From an uncultured Erythrobacter sp. (lineage in GTDB: Bacteria; Pseudomonadota; Alphaproteobacteria; Sphingomonadales; Sphingomonadaceae), in NCBI RefSeq assembly GCF_947497915.1, contig NZ_CANMIJ010000001.1:1237611-1301610 (forward strand): a stretch of 64,000 bases of DNA, written 5' to 3'. The notes beneath the pieces were generated by a model. It had not been told where the DNA came from and made no database searches. It saw nothing but the letters and a program-made list of their open reading frames with translations. A program made the translations under genes and the position numbers. Shown in pieces: positions 39,793-49,491 of this stretch (position 1 is its first letter; every line of letters begins with the position of its first letter).

Positions 39793-42435
39793 ATGGCAAC
39801 GCGCATGCTAATCGATGCGCGCCACTCGGAAGAGACCCGGGTGGCGGTGCTCAAAGGAAACCGGATTGAAGAATTCGATTTCGAATCTGCCGAACACAAG
39901 CAGATTAAAGGCAATATTTATCTAGCAAAAGTTACGCGGGTCGAACCGTCGCTTCAAGCGGCGTTTGTTGATTTCGGCGGCAACCGTCACGGTTTCCTCG
40001 CCTTCAACGAGATTCACCCCGATTATTACCAAATCCCATCCGAAGATCGTCAGGCCCTGCTTGATGAAGAGGCCGAGGCTGCCGAAGAGGAAGCCCGCCT
40101 GCGCGACGAGGAAGAGGAAGACGGCATCACTCCCGGCGACGAATATGACGCCGAAGATGAAAGCGCAGAAGCGCTCGCCGAAGACCTCGCCGAAGACGGT
40201 CTGGAAGAGATCGACACTTCGGAGAAAGATAAAGTCGCCACCATCGAAGACGGCACATCGGATGACGATGGCTCTGACGATGAAGAGGACGACGACAGCG
40301 ATAACGACGAAGACGGTTCCGAAGACGAAACATCGGATGACAAGAAACCTCGCCGTGGCCGGGGCCGCGGACGTGGTCGCCGTCGTCAGGGTAAAGGCGG
40401 CAAAGGCAGTAATAAAGGCCGCAGCCGGGCCAAGCAGGTCGACGAAGTCCGTGCAAAGCGTATGGCTCTGCGTCGCCGCTACAAGATTCAGGACGTGATC
40501 CAGCGCCGTCAGGTTGTTTTGGTTCAAGTCGTCAAAGAAGAGCGCGGCAATAAAGGCGCGGCTCTCACCTCCTACCTTAGCCTGGCTGGCCGTTACACGG
40601 TTCTGATGCCTAACAGTTCGCACGGCGGCGGCATCAGCCGTAAGATCAGCTCTTCGAGCGATCGTAAGCGCCTGAAGCAAGTCGTGAGCGATCTCTCCCT
40701 GCCCAAAACGATGGGCCTGATCGTCCGCACAGCCGGCCTCAGCCGCACAAAGACCGAGATCAAGCGCGATTTCGATTATCTCGCACGCCTGTGGGATGAC
40801 ATTCGCCAGAAAACGCTATCTTCAACCGCGCCCAGCCTCGTCCATTCCGACAGTGATCTGATCAAACGCGCGATCCGCGATATCTACAATCGCGAGATTG
40901 AAGAAGTGATTGTCGAGGGTGAAGACGGATACAAGCTCGCCAAGGGCTTCATGAAAATGCTCATGCCGAGCCATGCCCGGCGGGTTAAAGCCTATTCCGA
41001 TCCGGTGCCCATGTTCCAGCGTTACGGCGCCGAGGATCAATTGCGGGCGATGTATGATCCGATGGTTCAGCTCAAATCGGGCGGCTATCTGATTATCAAC
41101 CCGACAGAGGCGCTTGTCTCAATCGACATCAACTCGGGCCGTTCGACCAAAGAGCACGGCATCGAGCAAACCGCGCTTCATACCAACCTCGAAGCTGCGC
41201 GCGAGATTGCCCGTCAGCTGCGTCTGCGCGATATGGCCGGACTGGTCGTGATCGACTTCATCGACATGGAATACAATTCCAATGTCCGCAAAGTCGAAAA
41301 GGCGATGAAAGACGCGCTGAAAAACGACCGCGCCCGTATTCAGGTGGGCCGGATCTCCGGCTTTGGCCTGATGGAAATGAGCCGTCAGCGTCTGCGCACC
41401 GGCGTTCTAGAAGCAACCACGCGCGAATGCCCGCATTGCGATGGCACCGGCCTTGTCCGCACAGCATCGTCTGCTGGTCTTTCGGCCCTGCGGCTGATCG
41501 AGGACGAAGCAGCCAAAGGCAAAGGCACCCTCATCAAACTGGGCGCCAGCACCGAAGCAGCTGTTTATATGCTCAATGAGAAGCGTAGCGAGCTGGTCGA
41601 AATCGAACAGCGTTACGGCGTCACTGTCGAAGTCTCGCCAGAAGGTGAAGACGAAGGCGCGAAGATGACTGTCACCAGCGCGGGTCCGCGTCCGACAGAA
41701 GCTCCGAAATTTGAACCGATCATCGATGAAGATGAAGACGACGATATTCCGGAAGACATCGAATCCGATGAAGACGATGACGGCCACAAAAAGAAACGCC
41801 GCCGCCGCCGTGGTGGCCGTGGTCGCGGCAAGAAACGTCACGACAATGATGGCGAAGGTTCCGAAGAAAGCTCCGACGATAACGCCCAGAACGCCGATGA
41901 CAGCGACAGCGATGGTGAAGACAAGCCAAAACGCCGCCGCCGCCGTGGTGGCCGCGGTCGCCGGAGAAAGTCTGACGAGAACACAATCGAAAACGGCGCG
42001 GAAAACCTCGAAGATGTCGCCGAGCAAGTCAAAGACGACATGGCTGTCGTTGCTGGCCCTGATGATGCGTCTGAGACAGCAGCCGCGATGGCTGAAGAGA
42101 ATGCTCCGGCAGAAAAGCCAAAGCGCAAACGTGCACCGCGAAAGAAAAAGGTAGAAGAACCGGCGGATGCCGCGCCTGAGGCCGAGGAAGAGGCTCCCGC
42201 AGAGGAAGCCCCTGCCGAAAAGCCGAAGCGCAAGCGCGCGCCGCGAAAGAAAAAGGTTGAAGAGCCTGCTTCTGAAACGGCCAGCGACGAAGCGCCTGCA
42301 GAAGTGAAGCCTGCGAAGAAACCGGCTGCCAAGCGTAAGCCTGCTGCCAAGAAAGCGGCTGAGGCTCCGGCTGAAACCGAAGAAGCAACCGGCAGCAAGA
42401 AACGCGGCTGGTGGCAGCGGACTTTCGGGGAATAA
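39793..42435 (+). CDS. rne: Ribonuclease E/G family protein with acidic S1 insertion and basic/acidic C-terminal scaffold
   Basis: MATRMLIDARHSEETRVAVLKGNRIEEFDFES N-terminus; INPTEALVSIDINSGRST; CPHCDGTGLV zinc-link; C-terminal RGWWQRTFGE. Confidence 0.96.
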   Translation: MATRMLIDARHSEETRVAVLKGNRIEEFDFESAEHKQIKGNIYLAKVTRVEPSLQAAFVDFGGNRHGFLAFNEIHPDYYQIPSEDRQALLDEEAEAAEEEARLRDEEEEDGITPGDEYDAEDESAEALAEDLAEDGLEEIDTSEKDKVATIEDGTSDDDGSDDEEDDDSDNDEDGSEDETSDDKKPRRGRGRGRGRRRQGKGGKGSNKGRSRAKQVDEVRAKRMALRRRYKIQDVIQRRQVVLVQVVKEERGNKGAALTSYLSLAGRYTVLMPNSSHGGGISRKISSSSDRKRLKQVVSDLSLPKTMGLIVRTAGLSRTKTEIKRDFDYLARLWDDIRQKTLSSTAPSLVHSDSDLIKRAIRDIYNREIEEVIVEGEDGYKLAKGFMKMLMPSHARRVKAYSDPVPMFQRYGAEDQLRAMYDPMVQLKSGGYLIINPTEALVSIDINSGRSTKEHGIEQTALHTNLEAAREIARQLRLRDMAGLVVIDFIDMEYNSNVRKVEKAMKDALKNDRARIQVGRISGFGLMEMSRQRLRTGVLEATTRECPHCDGTGLVRTASSAGLSALRLIEDEAAKGKGTLIKLGASTEAAVYMLNEKRSELVEIEQRYGVTVEVSPEGEDEGAKMTVTSAGPRPTEAPKFEPIIDEDEDDDIPEDIESDEDDDGHKKKRRRRRGGRGRGKKRHDNDGEGSEESSDDNAQNADDSDSDGEDKPKRRRRRGGRGRRRKSDENTIENGAENLEDVAEQVKDDMAVVAGPDDASETAAAMAEENAPAEKPKRKRAPRKKKVEEPADAAPEAEEEAPAEEAPAEKPKRKRAPRKKKVEEPASETASDEAPAEVKPAKKPAAKRKPAAKKAAEAPAETEEATGSKKRGWWQRTFGE
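41794..41961 (+). repeat. Two near-identical 33-bp direct repeats in rne (41794-41826, 41929-41961) encoding KRRRRRGGRGR
   Basis: AAACGCCGCCGCCGCCGTGGTGGCCG[T/C]GGTCGC twice in frame. Confidence 0.85.
42109..42270 (+). repeat. Two 57-bp direct repeats in rne (42109-42165, 42214-42270) encoding AEKPKRKRAPRKKKVEEPA
   Basis: Identical 19-aa peptide encoded twice with synonymous differences. Confidence 0.9.
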
Positions 42436-42465
42436 ACTAAGCCTGTTCGCGAGCCGGGTGGTCGA

Positions 42466-43101
42466 TCAGACCCCCGGGTTGCGCGCTATGCCCCATTCAT
42501 TCCACGCTGCGAATTTGGGCGCTTTGGGTAAATAGCCCTGCCCCATTGGCTCAACATCAAAACCCGCACCGCGAAATGCCGATCCGATTGGCCGGGTCAG
42601 GTGACACCCGCCTGCCATCCGCTTCCAAACGGGCTCTATCCGATCTTGCCAGCTCGCCACATTGGCATCGGGCGCGCGGCCATGTTCCAAAAACAGTGCC
42701 TGACCACCGGGCCGCAGGATACGGCGCATTTCTTTGAGGACCTGCGCGGGGTCTTGCACCGAACACAGCGTAAATGTGCAAACCACACTGTCGAAAAAGC
42801 GGTCTGGAAACGGAATTGCTTCACCAATTCCCTGCCTGATATCCGCAGGCCAGCCCTTCTCTTCGGCAGCCGCGCACGCTTCTTCTAACAGGCCGCCATG
42901 CGGGTCAATTCCGGCATAGCTGGTGATTGCGGGCGCATCGTAGAATTGCTGATTGATGCCGCCGCCGCAGCCAAGCTCAAACACATCGCCTTTTGCCATC
43001 GGCACAAGCTCAGCGCGGCGCTTCATCACCTGCCCTTGGCTGCATGCGCATGTGATGAGACGCGGCATAATGTGCGCGTCGTACCATTGGCCTAGTCCCA
43101 C
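42466..43101 (-). CDS. Class I SAM-dependent methyltransferase
   Basis: KGDVFELGCGGGINQQFYD motif I; RILRPGGQALFLEHG. Confidence 0.88.
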   Translation of the reverse strand: MGLGQWYDAHIMPRLITCACSQGQVMKRRAELVPMAKGDVFELGCGGGINQQFYDAPAITSYAGIDPHGGLLEEACAAAEEKGWPADIRQGIGEAIPFPDRFFDSVVCTFTLCSVQDPAQVLKEMRRILRPGGQALFLEHGRAPDANVASWQDRIEPVWKRMAGGCHLTRPIGSAFRGAGFDVEPMGQGYLPKAPKFAAWNEWGIARNPGV

Positions 43102-43195
43102 GCGCTCTCCCTTTCGCGATGATTCTGCGCCGAGCTTAACGCCGTTTTGGTGAAGGGAAACCGATTTTCTTACCGATGGTCAAAACATTGGACGA

Positions 43196-43930
43196 TTACG
43201 CTGGGACTTGGTCGCCTCTAAAATCGAGCACTTTACCACTGCTTTCAGGCGTGACGCCGGCAAGGACATTTAGTAAATTGTCGGCCGCAGTGGCGGGCTC
43301 GGTAAGCTGGCCATCGGCTAGATTTGTCTGAAATGGCTCGGACAATGCGCTGTCGACAGTGCCGGGGTGCAAGCCCACGACGATGCCTTGTTTGTGCGTC
43401 CGCCCCATCTCCAAAGCGAAGTTTTTGAGCAGCATATTCAGCGCGGCTTTTGAAGCACGGTAGGAATGCCAACCGCCAAGTCCATTGTCGCTAATCGAAC
43501 CTACACGCGCACTGATTGCGGAAAAGACAAAGCGATCATCCCGGGGCATCAGCGGCAAGACATGCTTTGCAATCATCACAGGGCCAATCGTGTTTAACGC
43601 AAGTACCTGAGCCATCGTGTCAGGATCAAGGCGCTTGAATGTCCGCTCCGGACCGGTGCCATCGGGCAAGGTTAGAATGCCTGTTGCGATGACCACCCAT
43701 TGCGGTGGATCAGCTTTCATCTGCGCCGCTGCCGATTTGATTGTTTCCTCGTCCGTCAGGTCGAACTTGAATGGGACAAATTGCGCGCCGAGCGGTTCAA
43801 TTCCAGCTCGCGAGCCGCAATAGATTTTCTCGCAGCCCTTTTCTGCGAGCGCTTCACACAACGCGCGGCCTATTCCGCCAGTGCTACCGAAAATCGCGGC
43901 CGTTTTTGGCCATGGTGAAGGTTTATCCAT
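43196..43930 (-). CDS. SDR family oxidoreductase
   Basis: AAIFGSTGGIGRALCEALAEKG; SAISARVGSISDNGLGGWHSYRASKAALN. Confidence 0.92.
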   Translation of the reverse strand: MDKPSPWPKTAAIFGSTGGIGRALCEALAEKGCEKIYCGSRAGIEPLGAQFVPFKFDLTDEETIKSAAAQMKADPPQWVVIATGILTLPDGTGPERTFKRLDPDTMAQVLALNTIGPVMIAKHVLPLMPRDDRFVFSAISARVGSISDNGLGGWHSYRASKAALNMLLKNFALEMGRTHKQGIVVGLHPGTVDSALSEPFQTNLADGQLTEPATAADNLLNVLAGVTPESSGKVLDFRGDQVPA

Positions 43931-44032
43931 GCCACTAAACCGCGCAGGCCGTAATCGCGTTCCCGAATGGTGAAATTCCGCTCCAAACCGTGTTCTTCAA
44001 CCGCTATATCAAAACTCGCAACACACTGCGTC

Positions 44033-44060
44033 TTGCCTCACAACGCCAAGCCGTTAGATA
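44033..44060 (+). promoter_or_regulatory. Candidate sigma70-type promoter for sdhB
   Basis: TTGCCT - 16 nt - TAGATA, about 30 nt upstream of the sdhB ATG. Confidence 0.35.
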
Positions 44061-44090
44061 GGTGGCAACAGACAACGGGATTAAATACCA

Positions 44091-44873
44091 ATGGCGACCT
44101 TCACGCTTCCGAAAAATTCGAAAATTCAGAAGAATGGCAAAGTGCACAAAGCCGACGGCGGCAAACGTGTGAAGAGTTTTAAAGTGTACCGCTATGACCC
44201 CGATACGGGCAAGAACCCGCGCTATGACAAGTTTGAGATCGACCTCGACGAATGCGGTCCGATGGTTCTCGACGCGCTGTTCAAAATCAAGAATGAAACC
44301 GACCCAACGCTGACTTTCCGCCGGTCATGCCGGGAAGGCATTTGCGGATCGTGCGCGATGAATATGAACGGCAAAAACGGTCTCGCTTGCACCACCGCGA
44401 TCGAAGACCTGAAAGGCGATGTTCAAATCACGCCTCTACCGCATATGGACGTGATCAAGGATCTCGTACCGGACTTTACGCATTTCTACGCGCAATACGC
44501 CTCGATCCAGCCTTGGCTTCAAACGGTGAGCACGACGCCTTCGGGCAAAGAACGCCTGCAAACACCGCAGCAGCGCGAGCAGCTTGATGGGCTTTATGAG
44601 TGCATATTGTGCGCGTGTTGCTCGACATCGTGCCCATCGTATTGGTGGAATTCGGACAAGTTCCTTGGTCCGGCGATCCTGCTTCAGGCCTATCGCTGGC
44701 TCGCCGATAGCCGTGATGAAATGACGGGTGAGCGGCTTGACCAGTTGGAAGATCCATTCCGTCTGTATCGCTGCCACACCATCATGAATTGCGCGAATGT
44801 ATGCCCGAAAGGTCTCAGCCCTGCGAAAGCCATTGCCGAGACCAAGAAAATGATGGCCGAACGCGCGATTTGA
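44091..44873 (+). CDS. sdhB: Succinate dehydrogenase iron-sulfur subunit
   Basis: [48 protein letters not shown]. Confidence 0.98.
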   Translation: MATFTLPKNSKIQKNGKVHKADGGKRVKSFKVYRYDPDTGKNPRYDKFEIDLDECGPMVLDALFKIKNETDPTLTFRRSCREGICGSCAMNMNGKNGLACTTAIEDLKGDVQITPLPHMDVIKDLVPDFTHFYAQYASIQPWLQTVSTTPSGKERLQTPQQREQLDGLYECILCACCSTSCPSYWWNSDKFLGPAILLQAYRWLADSRDEMTGERLDQLEDPFRLYRCHTIMNCANVCPKGLSPAKAIAETKKMMAERAI

Positions 44874-44876
44874 TCG

Positions 44877-45341
44877 GTGGCGCTTACCGACGACGTATTT
44901 GACCATTTGCCCGATCCCGATAATCCGGGCTGGCATCACTGGAATTTGAAAGACGATACGCTGTTCAACGGCGCCGTGATGGGCAAGATGATCACGCGGC
45001 GCGAAGGCGACAAGTGCCGTTTGCGCATGTTCCCTGAACGCCGTCATGAAAACCTGCAGGGCATCATCCACGGCGCAGTATCGCTGGGACTAATCGACAT
45101 TTCCATGTTCACGACGATGCATGTCGTGGGATCGGGCAATGCCGGCCCTTCGGTCACCTTGGAACTATCCACTCAGTTTATCGGCGGCGGCGATCCCGCC
45201 CGACCGCTTGATGCCGTGACAGAGATTATGCGTGAGACTGGCAAGCTGGTGTTTGTAAGAGGTGAGGTGGTTCAGGATGACGACCGCGTGGCCGCCTATA
45301 GCGGGATCATTCGCAAGTTTACGCCGCGCAGGGACGGTTGA
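44877..45341 (+). CDS. PaaI-type hotdog thioesterase (GTG start)
   Basis: ENLQGIIHGAVSLGLIDISMF; VTLELSTQFIGG. Confidence 0.8.
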   Translation: MALTDDVFDHLPDPDNPGWHHWNLKDDTLFNGAVMGKMITRREGDKCRLRMFPERRHENLQGIIHGAVSLGLIDISMFTTMHVVGSGNAGPSVTLELSTQFIGGGDPARPLDAVTEIMRETGKLVFVRGEVVQDDDRVAAYSGIIRKFTPRRDG

Positions 45342-46457
45342 ATGAGCGGGCTTCTTGCGCGTTACGAGCAGCTGATCGCTTCTGGCGAGCTGAGGCCTGA
45401 TCCCGATCAAAGGCGCTGCGCTGCGCAATTGGATTCTCTCCAGAAGGAATTGGAAGCGCAGCGTCCCGGCGGATTACTCGGGCAATTGTTCGGCCGCAAA
45501 CAAGCCCGATCCAAAGGCATTTACATGTGGGGCGGCGTCGGGCGCGGCAAATCCATGCTGATGGACTTGTTCCACGAAACTTTGGCTATCGAGGGTAAGC
45601 GCCGCGTCCACTTCCACGCCTTTATGCAGGAAGTGCACGCCGAAATGCGTGAGGCGCGCAAAACAGCTAGCGGCGATCCAATCCCGCAGGTTGCGGAAAA
45701 ACTCGGTTCAGACGTGCGCTGCCTCGCATTTGACGAGATGGTCGTGAACAATTCTGCCGACGCCATGATTATGAGCCGTCTGTTCACCCAGCTAATCGCG
45801 GCACAAGATGTGACGATTGTCACCACGTCCAACAGGCCGCCACAGGATCTCTACAAAAACGGCCTGAACCGTGAGCATTTTGTACCGTTTATCGAACTGA
45901 TCGAAACCGAGTTGAGCGTTGTCAGCCTTAATGGTCCCACCGATTATCGTTTGGACAGGATCGGGGATCTTGCAACGTGGCATACGCCGCTGGGCGATGC
46001 AGCCACAGACAAAGTGCGCGAGGCATTTTTCCGGCTTACCGACTTCGCTCCCGAAGATGCCGAGCATGTCCCTACTGGCGAGATTGCCGTCGGCACGAAA
46101 CGCACTTTGCATGTGCCCAAATGCCTGAAGGGGGTCGGTGTCTTCAGTTTCAAGAAGCTGTGCGCAGAAGCACGCGGCGCGCCGGATTATCTCGCGATTG
46201 CGCAGAACTTTCATACAGTTATTATTGTTGGGATCCCGCAAATGAGGCCGGACAAACGCAATGAAGCTGCGCGTTTCGTGACGTTGATCGACGCTCTTTA
46301 CGAACACCGCGTAAAACTGTTTGCGACTGCGGACGCCCTGCCCGATGATCTTTATCCGTCAGGCGATGGCAGCTTTGAATTTGCGCGCACGGCAAGCCGT
46401 CTCAACGAGATGCAAAGCGATGAATATATGGCGCTGGGACACGGCGCCGAGCATTAA
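45342..46457 (+). CDS. zapE: AFG1/ZapE-family ATPase
   Basis: GIYMWGGVGRGKSMLMDLF Walker A; RRVHFHAFMQEVH; LAFDEMVVNNSADAMIMSRLF. Confidence 0.93.
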   Translation: MSGLLARYEQLIASGELRPDPDQRRCAAQLDSLQKELEAQRPGGLLGQLFGRKQARSKGIYMWGGVGRGKSMLMDLFHETLAIEGKRRVHFHAFMQEVHAEMREARKTASGDPIPQVAEKLGSDVRCLAFDEMVVNNSADAMIMSRLFTQLIAAQDVTIVTTSNRPPQDLYKNGLNREHFVPFIELIETELSVVSLNGPTDYRLDRIGDLATWHTPLGDAATDKVREAFFRLTDFAPEDAEHVPTGEIAVGTKRTLHVPKCLKGVGVFSFKKLCAEARGAPDYLAIAQNFHTVIIVGIPQMRPDKRNEAARFVTLIDALYEHRVKLFATADALPDDLYPSGDGSFEFARTASRLNEMQSDEYMALGHGAEH

Positions 46458-46460
46458 GGA

Positions 46461-47384
46461 TTAAGCCGCGGCAATCCGTTCAGCCAAGCGGGCCTGTGCC
46501 GCGACAAGACGGCTCATGACCTTCAAATCCTGCTCACGCAGTTGCAACGCCGCCTCAGCCCACATTTCTGTGATCCGGTTCATCTCTGACACGTCTAGCT
46601 GCCACACCTGTTTCGTGGCGCGACGTGCGCCGACCATGCCAGCATGGCGGCGTTCCGATTTCTTGATAAAATCGCGCGTCGCATTGAGGCCATCGCCCGG
46701 CTCAGCCAGCGCATGGACAATGCCAAGATCATACATCTGCTCAGCAGTGTAAGTCTCATTCGATAGGATGATCCGATCCGCCATTGCGCTGCCCAATTTC
46801 CGCGACAGGAGCGCATGCGCACCCATTCCCGGATACAGGCCGAACATGATTTCAGGCAGGCCAAAGGTCGCCTGACGTTCTGCAATGATGAAGTCGAATG
46901 ACAACAAAGCTTCAAATCCGCCGCCCAAGGCCGTGCCTTGAACAAGGCCAACGGTAAGCATCGGAATATCGAGCGTGCGAATGTTGCGATCTAGGATGGC
47001 GCAGCAGCGGTGGCCGTAACTGACCAGACCTTCACGATCACGATCGCGGATCAGGCGTTGAAACAGCTCGAGATCACCTCCAAAGCAGAACACATCGTCG
47101 GCGCGGCTGCCCAAGACGAGGTATCGAAGTGGCACCTTGTCTGGCCCGAAGCCTTCGCCAATCAGGCTTTGCCAGCTTTCGAAGTCTTTCAACATCGCCG
47201 GGGTAAAGCTGGGGCGACCTTCCGGATTCATGTAAGTCCAGAGCGTTGCAGTCGCATCTTCATAAAGAACATCAAGTTCTTGAAGGCCAAACAGCTTTTC
47301 CGGAATAGATGCGTGGAGTGCGCTTTCAGCGTACATTTCCTGTTCGCCGGTCAAAGGCACCGCTTTGCTCGCGCCGCTATCCAT
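46461..47384 (-). CDS. RpfF-like crotonase (DSF synthase family candidate)
   Basis: LVLGSRADDVFCFGGDLELFQRLIRDRDREGLVSYGHRC, GLVQGTALGGGFEALLSFDFIIAERQATFGLPEIMFGLYPGMGAHALLSRKLG; both Glu positions of the RpfF active site (GGGFEA, GLPE) are present; AGGAG RBS upstream of ATG 47384. Confidence 0.8.
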   Translation of the reverse strand: MDSGASKAVPLTGEQEMYAESALHASIPEKLFGLQELDVLYEDATATLWTYMNPEGRPSFTPAMLKDFESWQSLIGEGFGPDKVPLRYLVLGSRADDVFCFGGDLELFQRLIRDRDREGLVSYGHRCCAILDRNIRTLDIPMLTVGLVQGTALGGGFEALLSFDFIIAERQATFGLPEIMFGLYPGMGAHALLSRKLGSAMADRIILSNETYTAEQMYDLGIVHALAEPGDGLNATRDFIKKSERRHAGMVGARRATKQVWQLDVSEMNRITEMWAEAALQLREQDLKVMSRLVAAQARLAERIAAA

Positions 47385-47469
47385 ATCGCCAAAACTCCTA
47401 ACAACTCGATTGTCGAAAGCTGTTCCTCGTCAGCAAACGCTGTCGGCCTTTTTGGCTCTTACTTAATGA

Positions 47470-47504
47470 ATGGTAAGCGACATTGGAGTTGCTTGGCAAT
47501 CAAC
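47470..47504 (-). promoter_or_regulatory. Candidate promoter with overlapping 17-bp imperfect palindrome upstream of the rpfF-like gene
   Basis: Minus strand: -35-like TTGCCA (47499-47494), 18-nt spacer, -10-like TACCAT (47475-47470); palindrome GTTGaTTGcCAAgCAAC at 47488-47504. Confidence 0.4.
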
Positions 47505-47579
47505 AATTTACACTTATCCGATGACGTGAGTCTCAATTCGGGTCAGTTGCAATTTACGCACCGCACACATCAGCGATTT

Positions 47580-49478
47580 TCAGGCGGTAATTCCCAGCCT
47601 GATGAGCGACTTTTCGAGCATCAAAACCTGCCAAAGAATACGCGAATTGTCGCTACGGCCTGCTATATGTCCGTCGGCCAAATCGCTTAACGCTTCGGGG
47701 GCAAACCAACCGGTTTCGGCCAGTATGGAGCTGGTGGCGATGGCTCTTGCGTCTGAGGCAAGTGGCCCGCGGAACCAATCGGCAATTGGCGTTACAAATC
47801 CCTGTTTCGGTCGGTACAGGATGTCATTCGGAAGATACCGTTCCATGCATTTCTTGAGCAGATATTTTCCGGTGCTTCCTTTTACCCGCATCGATTCCGG
47901 CAATCGTGCAGCAAACTCGACAAGCCTGTGATCAAGCAGCGGCTCCCGCGCTTCCAGACTGACAGCCATGCTGGTCCGATCAACCTTGGTCAGGATATCC
48001 CCGGGCATCCAGAATTTGAGATCAGCATATTGCGCGCGGTCGAGCCCGCTTTGCGCAGGTGCATCCCGCATTAGTGCGATCAATTCATCCTCTGCGCGGT
48101 AACCGTCCAGGCCTCTCGAAAAGTTCTCTGAATAGAGCCCGTGGCGCTGATCCGGTGTCGCCACCGATAATCCCCGTGCGTATCCTTCCTCACCGCTCGC
48201 TGCGAGCGCCAGAAAAGTCGATTTTGCCCGCAAAGATTGGGGTGCCCAATCCGCCTTTGGCCACACGCGCCCAAGGGTTCCGAAAACGCTATGGCGTAGG
48301 CCCGCTGGCATCATGCCGCGCACGCGCTCTTCGTTGTGATGGAAGACCTGACGGCGATATCCGGCAAATGCTTCGTCGGCTCCGTCACCGGACAATGCCA
48401 CCGTCACCTTTTCACGCGCCAAAGCACAAACGCGCCATGTTGGCAGAGCAGAGGCATCGGCGAACGGCTCATCAAACATCGCCGCAAGTTCATCTATCGC
48501 GCCGAAATCGTCCTGTGAGACAGTTCGCGCCGTGTGATCTGTGACGAACTTATCGGCGATCTGCTGCGCGTAACTTGTCTCGTCCAAGCCCGCGACATCG
48601 AAGCCGATTGAACACGTGCGCACGGGGTCAGCGCTTGCCTCGCTCATCAGAGCGACAACGCTCGACGAATCCACCCCTCCCGACAAAAATGCACCAAGTG
48701 GCACATCGGAAACCATGCGAGATTGCACCGCCTCACGCAGCAAATGAACCAGTTCAGCCGAAAGATCGGCCTCGCTGCCTTTCTTGCGCTGGCTGAAATC
48801 GATGTCCCACCATTGTTTCGGCCCTTCAGGCGCTTTGCCCTGTTCGAGCAGCATGAAATGGCCCGCTGGTAATTTCTCTACGCCTGACAAGATAGAATGC
48901 GTGTCAGGCACGTAGCCCCATGTCATATATGCATCGAGCGCCGCCGGATCAGCCTTTCGGCGCAGCAATGGATGCGCGAGCAATCCCTTTAATTCGGATG
49001 CAAAGGCGATGCTGCCATCGGATAGCCGGGCAAGGAACATCGGTTTCACGCCAAACCGGTCCCGCGCGAGGAAGAGCTGACGCTTATCGAGATCATAGAG
49101 CGCGAAGGCAAACATGCCTTGCAGCCGATCCAGACAGCCCGTGCCCCAACGCTGCCACGCGGCGAGGATCATTTCCGTGTCGCCTTGCGTGCGGAACCTT
49201 GCGCCGCCCTGCTCCAGCTCGCGACGCAATTCGCGGAAATTGTATATCTCGCCATTAAAGACGATTACGGCGCGACCATCCGCCGAATGCATCGGCTGCG
49301 GCGATCCCTCAAGATCGATGATCGAAAGGCGGCGATGACCGAGGCCTACACCGCGATCGGTCCACACCCCTGCCCCGTCTGGCCCGCGATGCACCATGGC
49401 ATCGCACATACGCTCAACCCGGACAGGATCGACCGGCTTGGGCGTTTCAGCATGAAATATTCCGGCGATCCCGCACAT
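47580..49478 (-). CDS. Asparagine synthase-type amidotransferase, XrtA-system associated
   Basis: MCGIAGIFHAETPKPVDPVRVERMCDAMVHRGPDGAGVW (Ntn Cys2), LSGGVDSSSVVALMSE; located in the XrtA locus. Confidence 0.93.
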   Translation of the reverse strand: MCGIAGIFHAETPKPVDPVRVERMCDAMVHRGPDGAGVWTDRGVGLGHRRLSIIDLEGSPQPMHSADGRAVIVFNGEIYNFRELRRELEQGGARFRTQGDTEMILAAWQRWGTGCLDRLQGMFAFALYDLDKRQLFLARDRFGVKPMFLARLSDGSIAFASELKGLLAHPLLRRKADPAALDAYMTWGYVPDTHSILSGVEKLPAGHFMLLEQGKAPEGPKQWWDIDFSQRKKGSEADLSAELVHLLREAVQSRMVSDVPLGAFLSGGVDSSSVVALMSEASADPVRTCSIGFDVAGLDETSYAQQIADKFVTDHTARTVSQDDFGAIDELAAMFDEPFADASALPTWRVCALAREKVTVALSGDGADEAFAGYRRQVFHHNEERVRGMMPAGLRHSVFGTLGRVWPKADWAPQSLRAKSTFLALAASGEEGYARGLSVATPDQRHGLYSENFSRGLDGYRAEDELIALMRDAPAQSGLDRAQYADLKFWMPGDILTKVDRTSMAVSLEAREPLLDHRLVEFAARLPESMRVKGSTGKYLLKKCMERYLPNDILYRPKQGFVTPIADWFRGPLASDARAIATSSILAETGWFAPEALSDLADGHIAGRSDNSRILWQVLMLEKSLIRLGITA

Positions 49479-49491
49479 ATGCGTCTGGCGA

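Noticed and set aside
41761-41961. GCC-rich repeats considered as a CRISPR-like or tandem repeat array
   Set aside because: In-frame coding repeats for Arg/Gly-rich segments of RNase E; only two copies and no spacer structure.
39922-42398. Minus-strand Val/Phe- or Ser-rich ORFs opposite rne
   Set aside because: By-products of the acidic and basic low-complexity repeats in rne read on the other strand.
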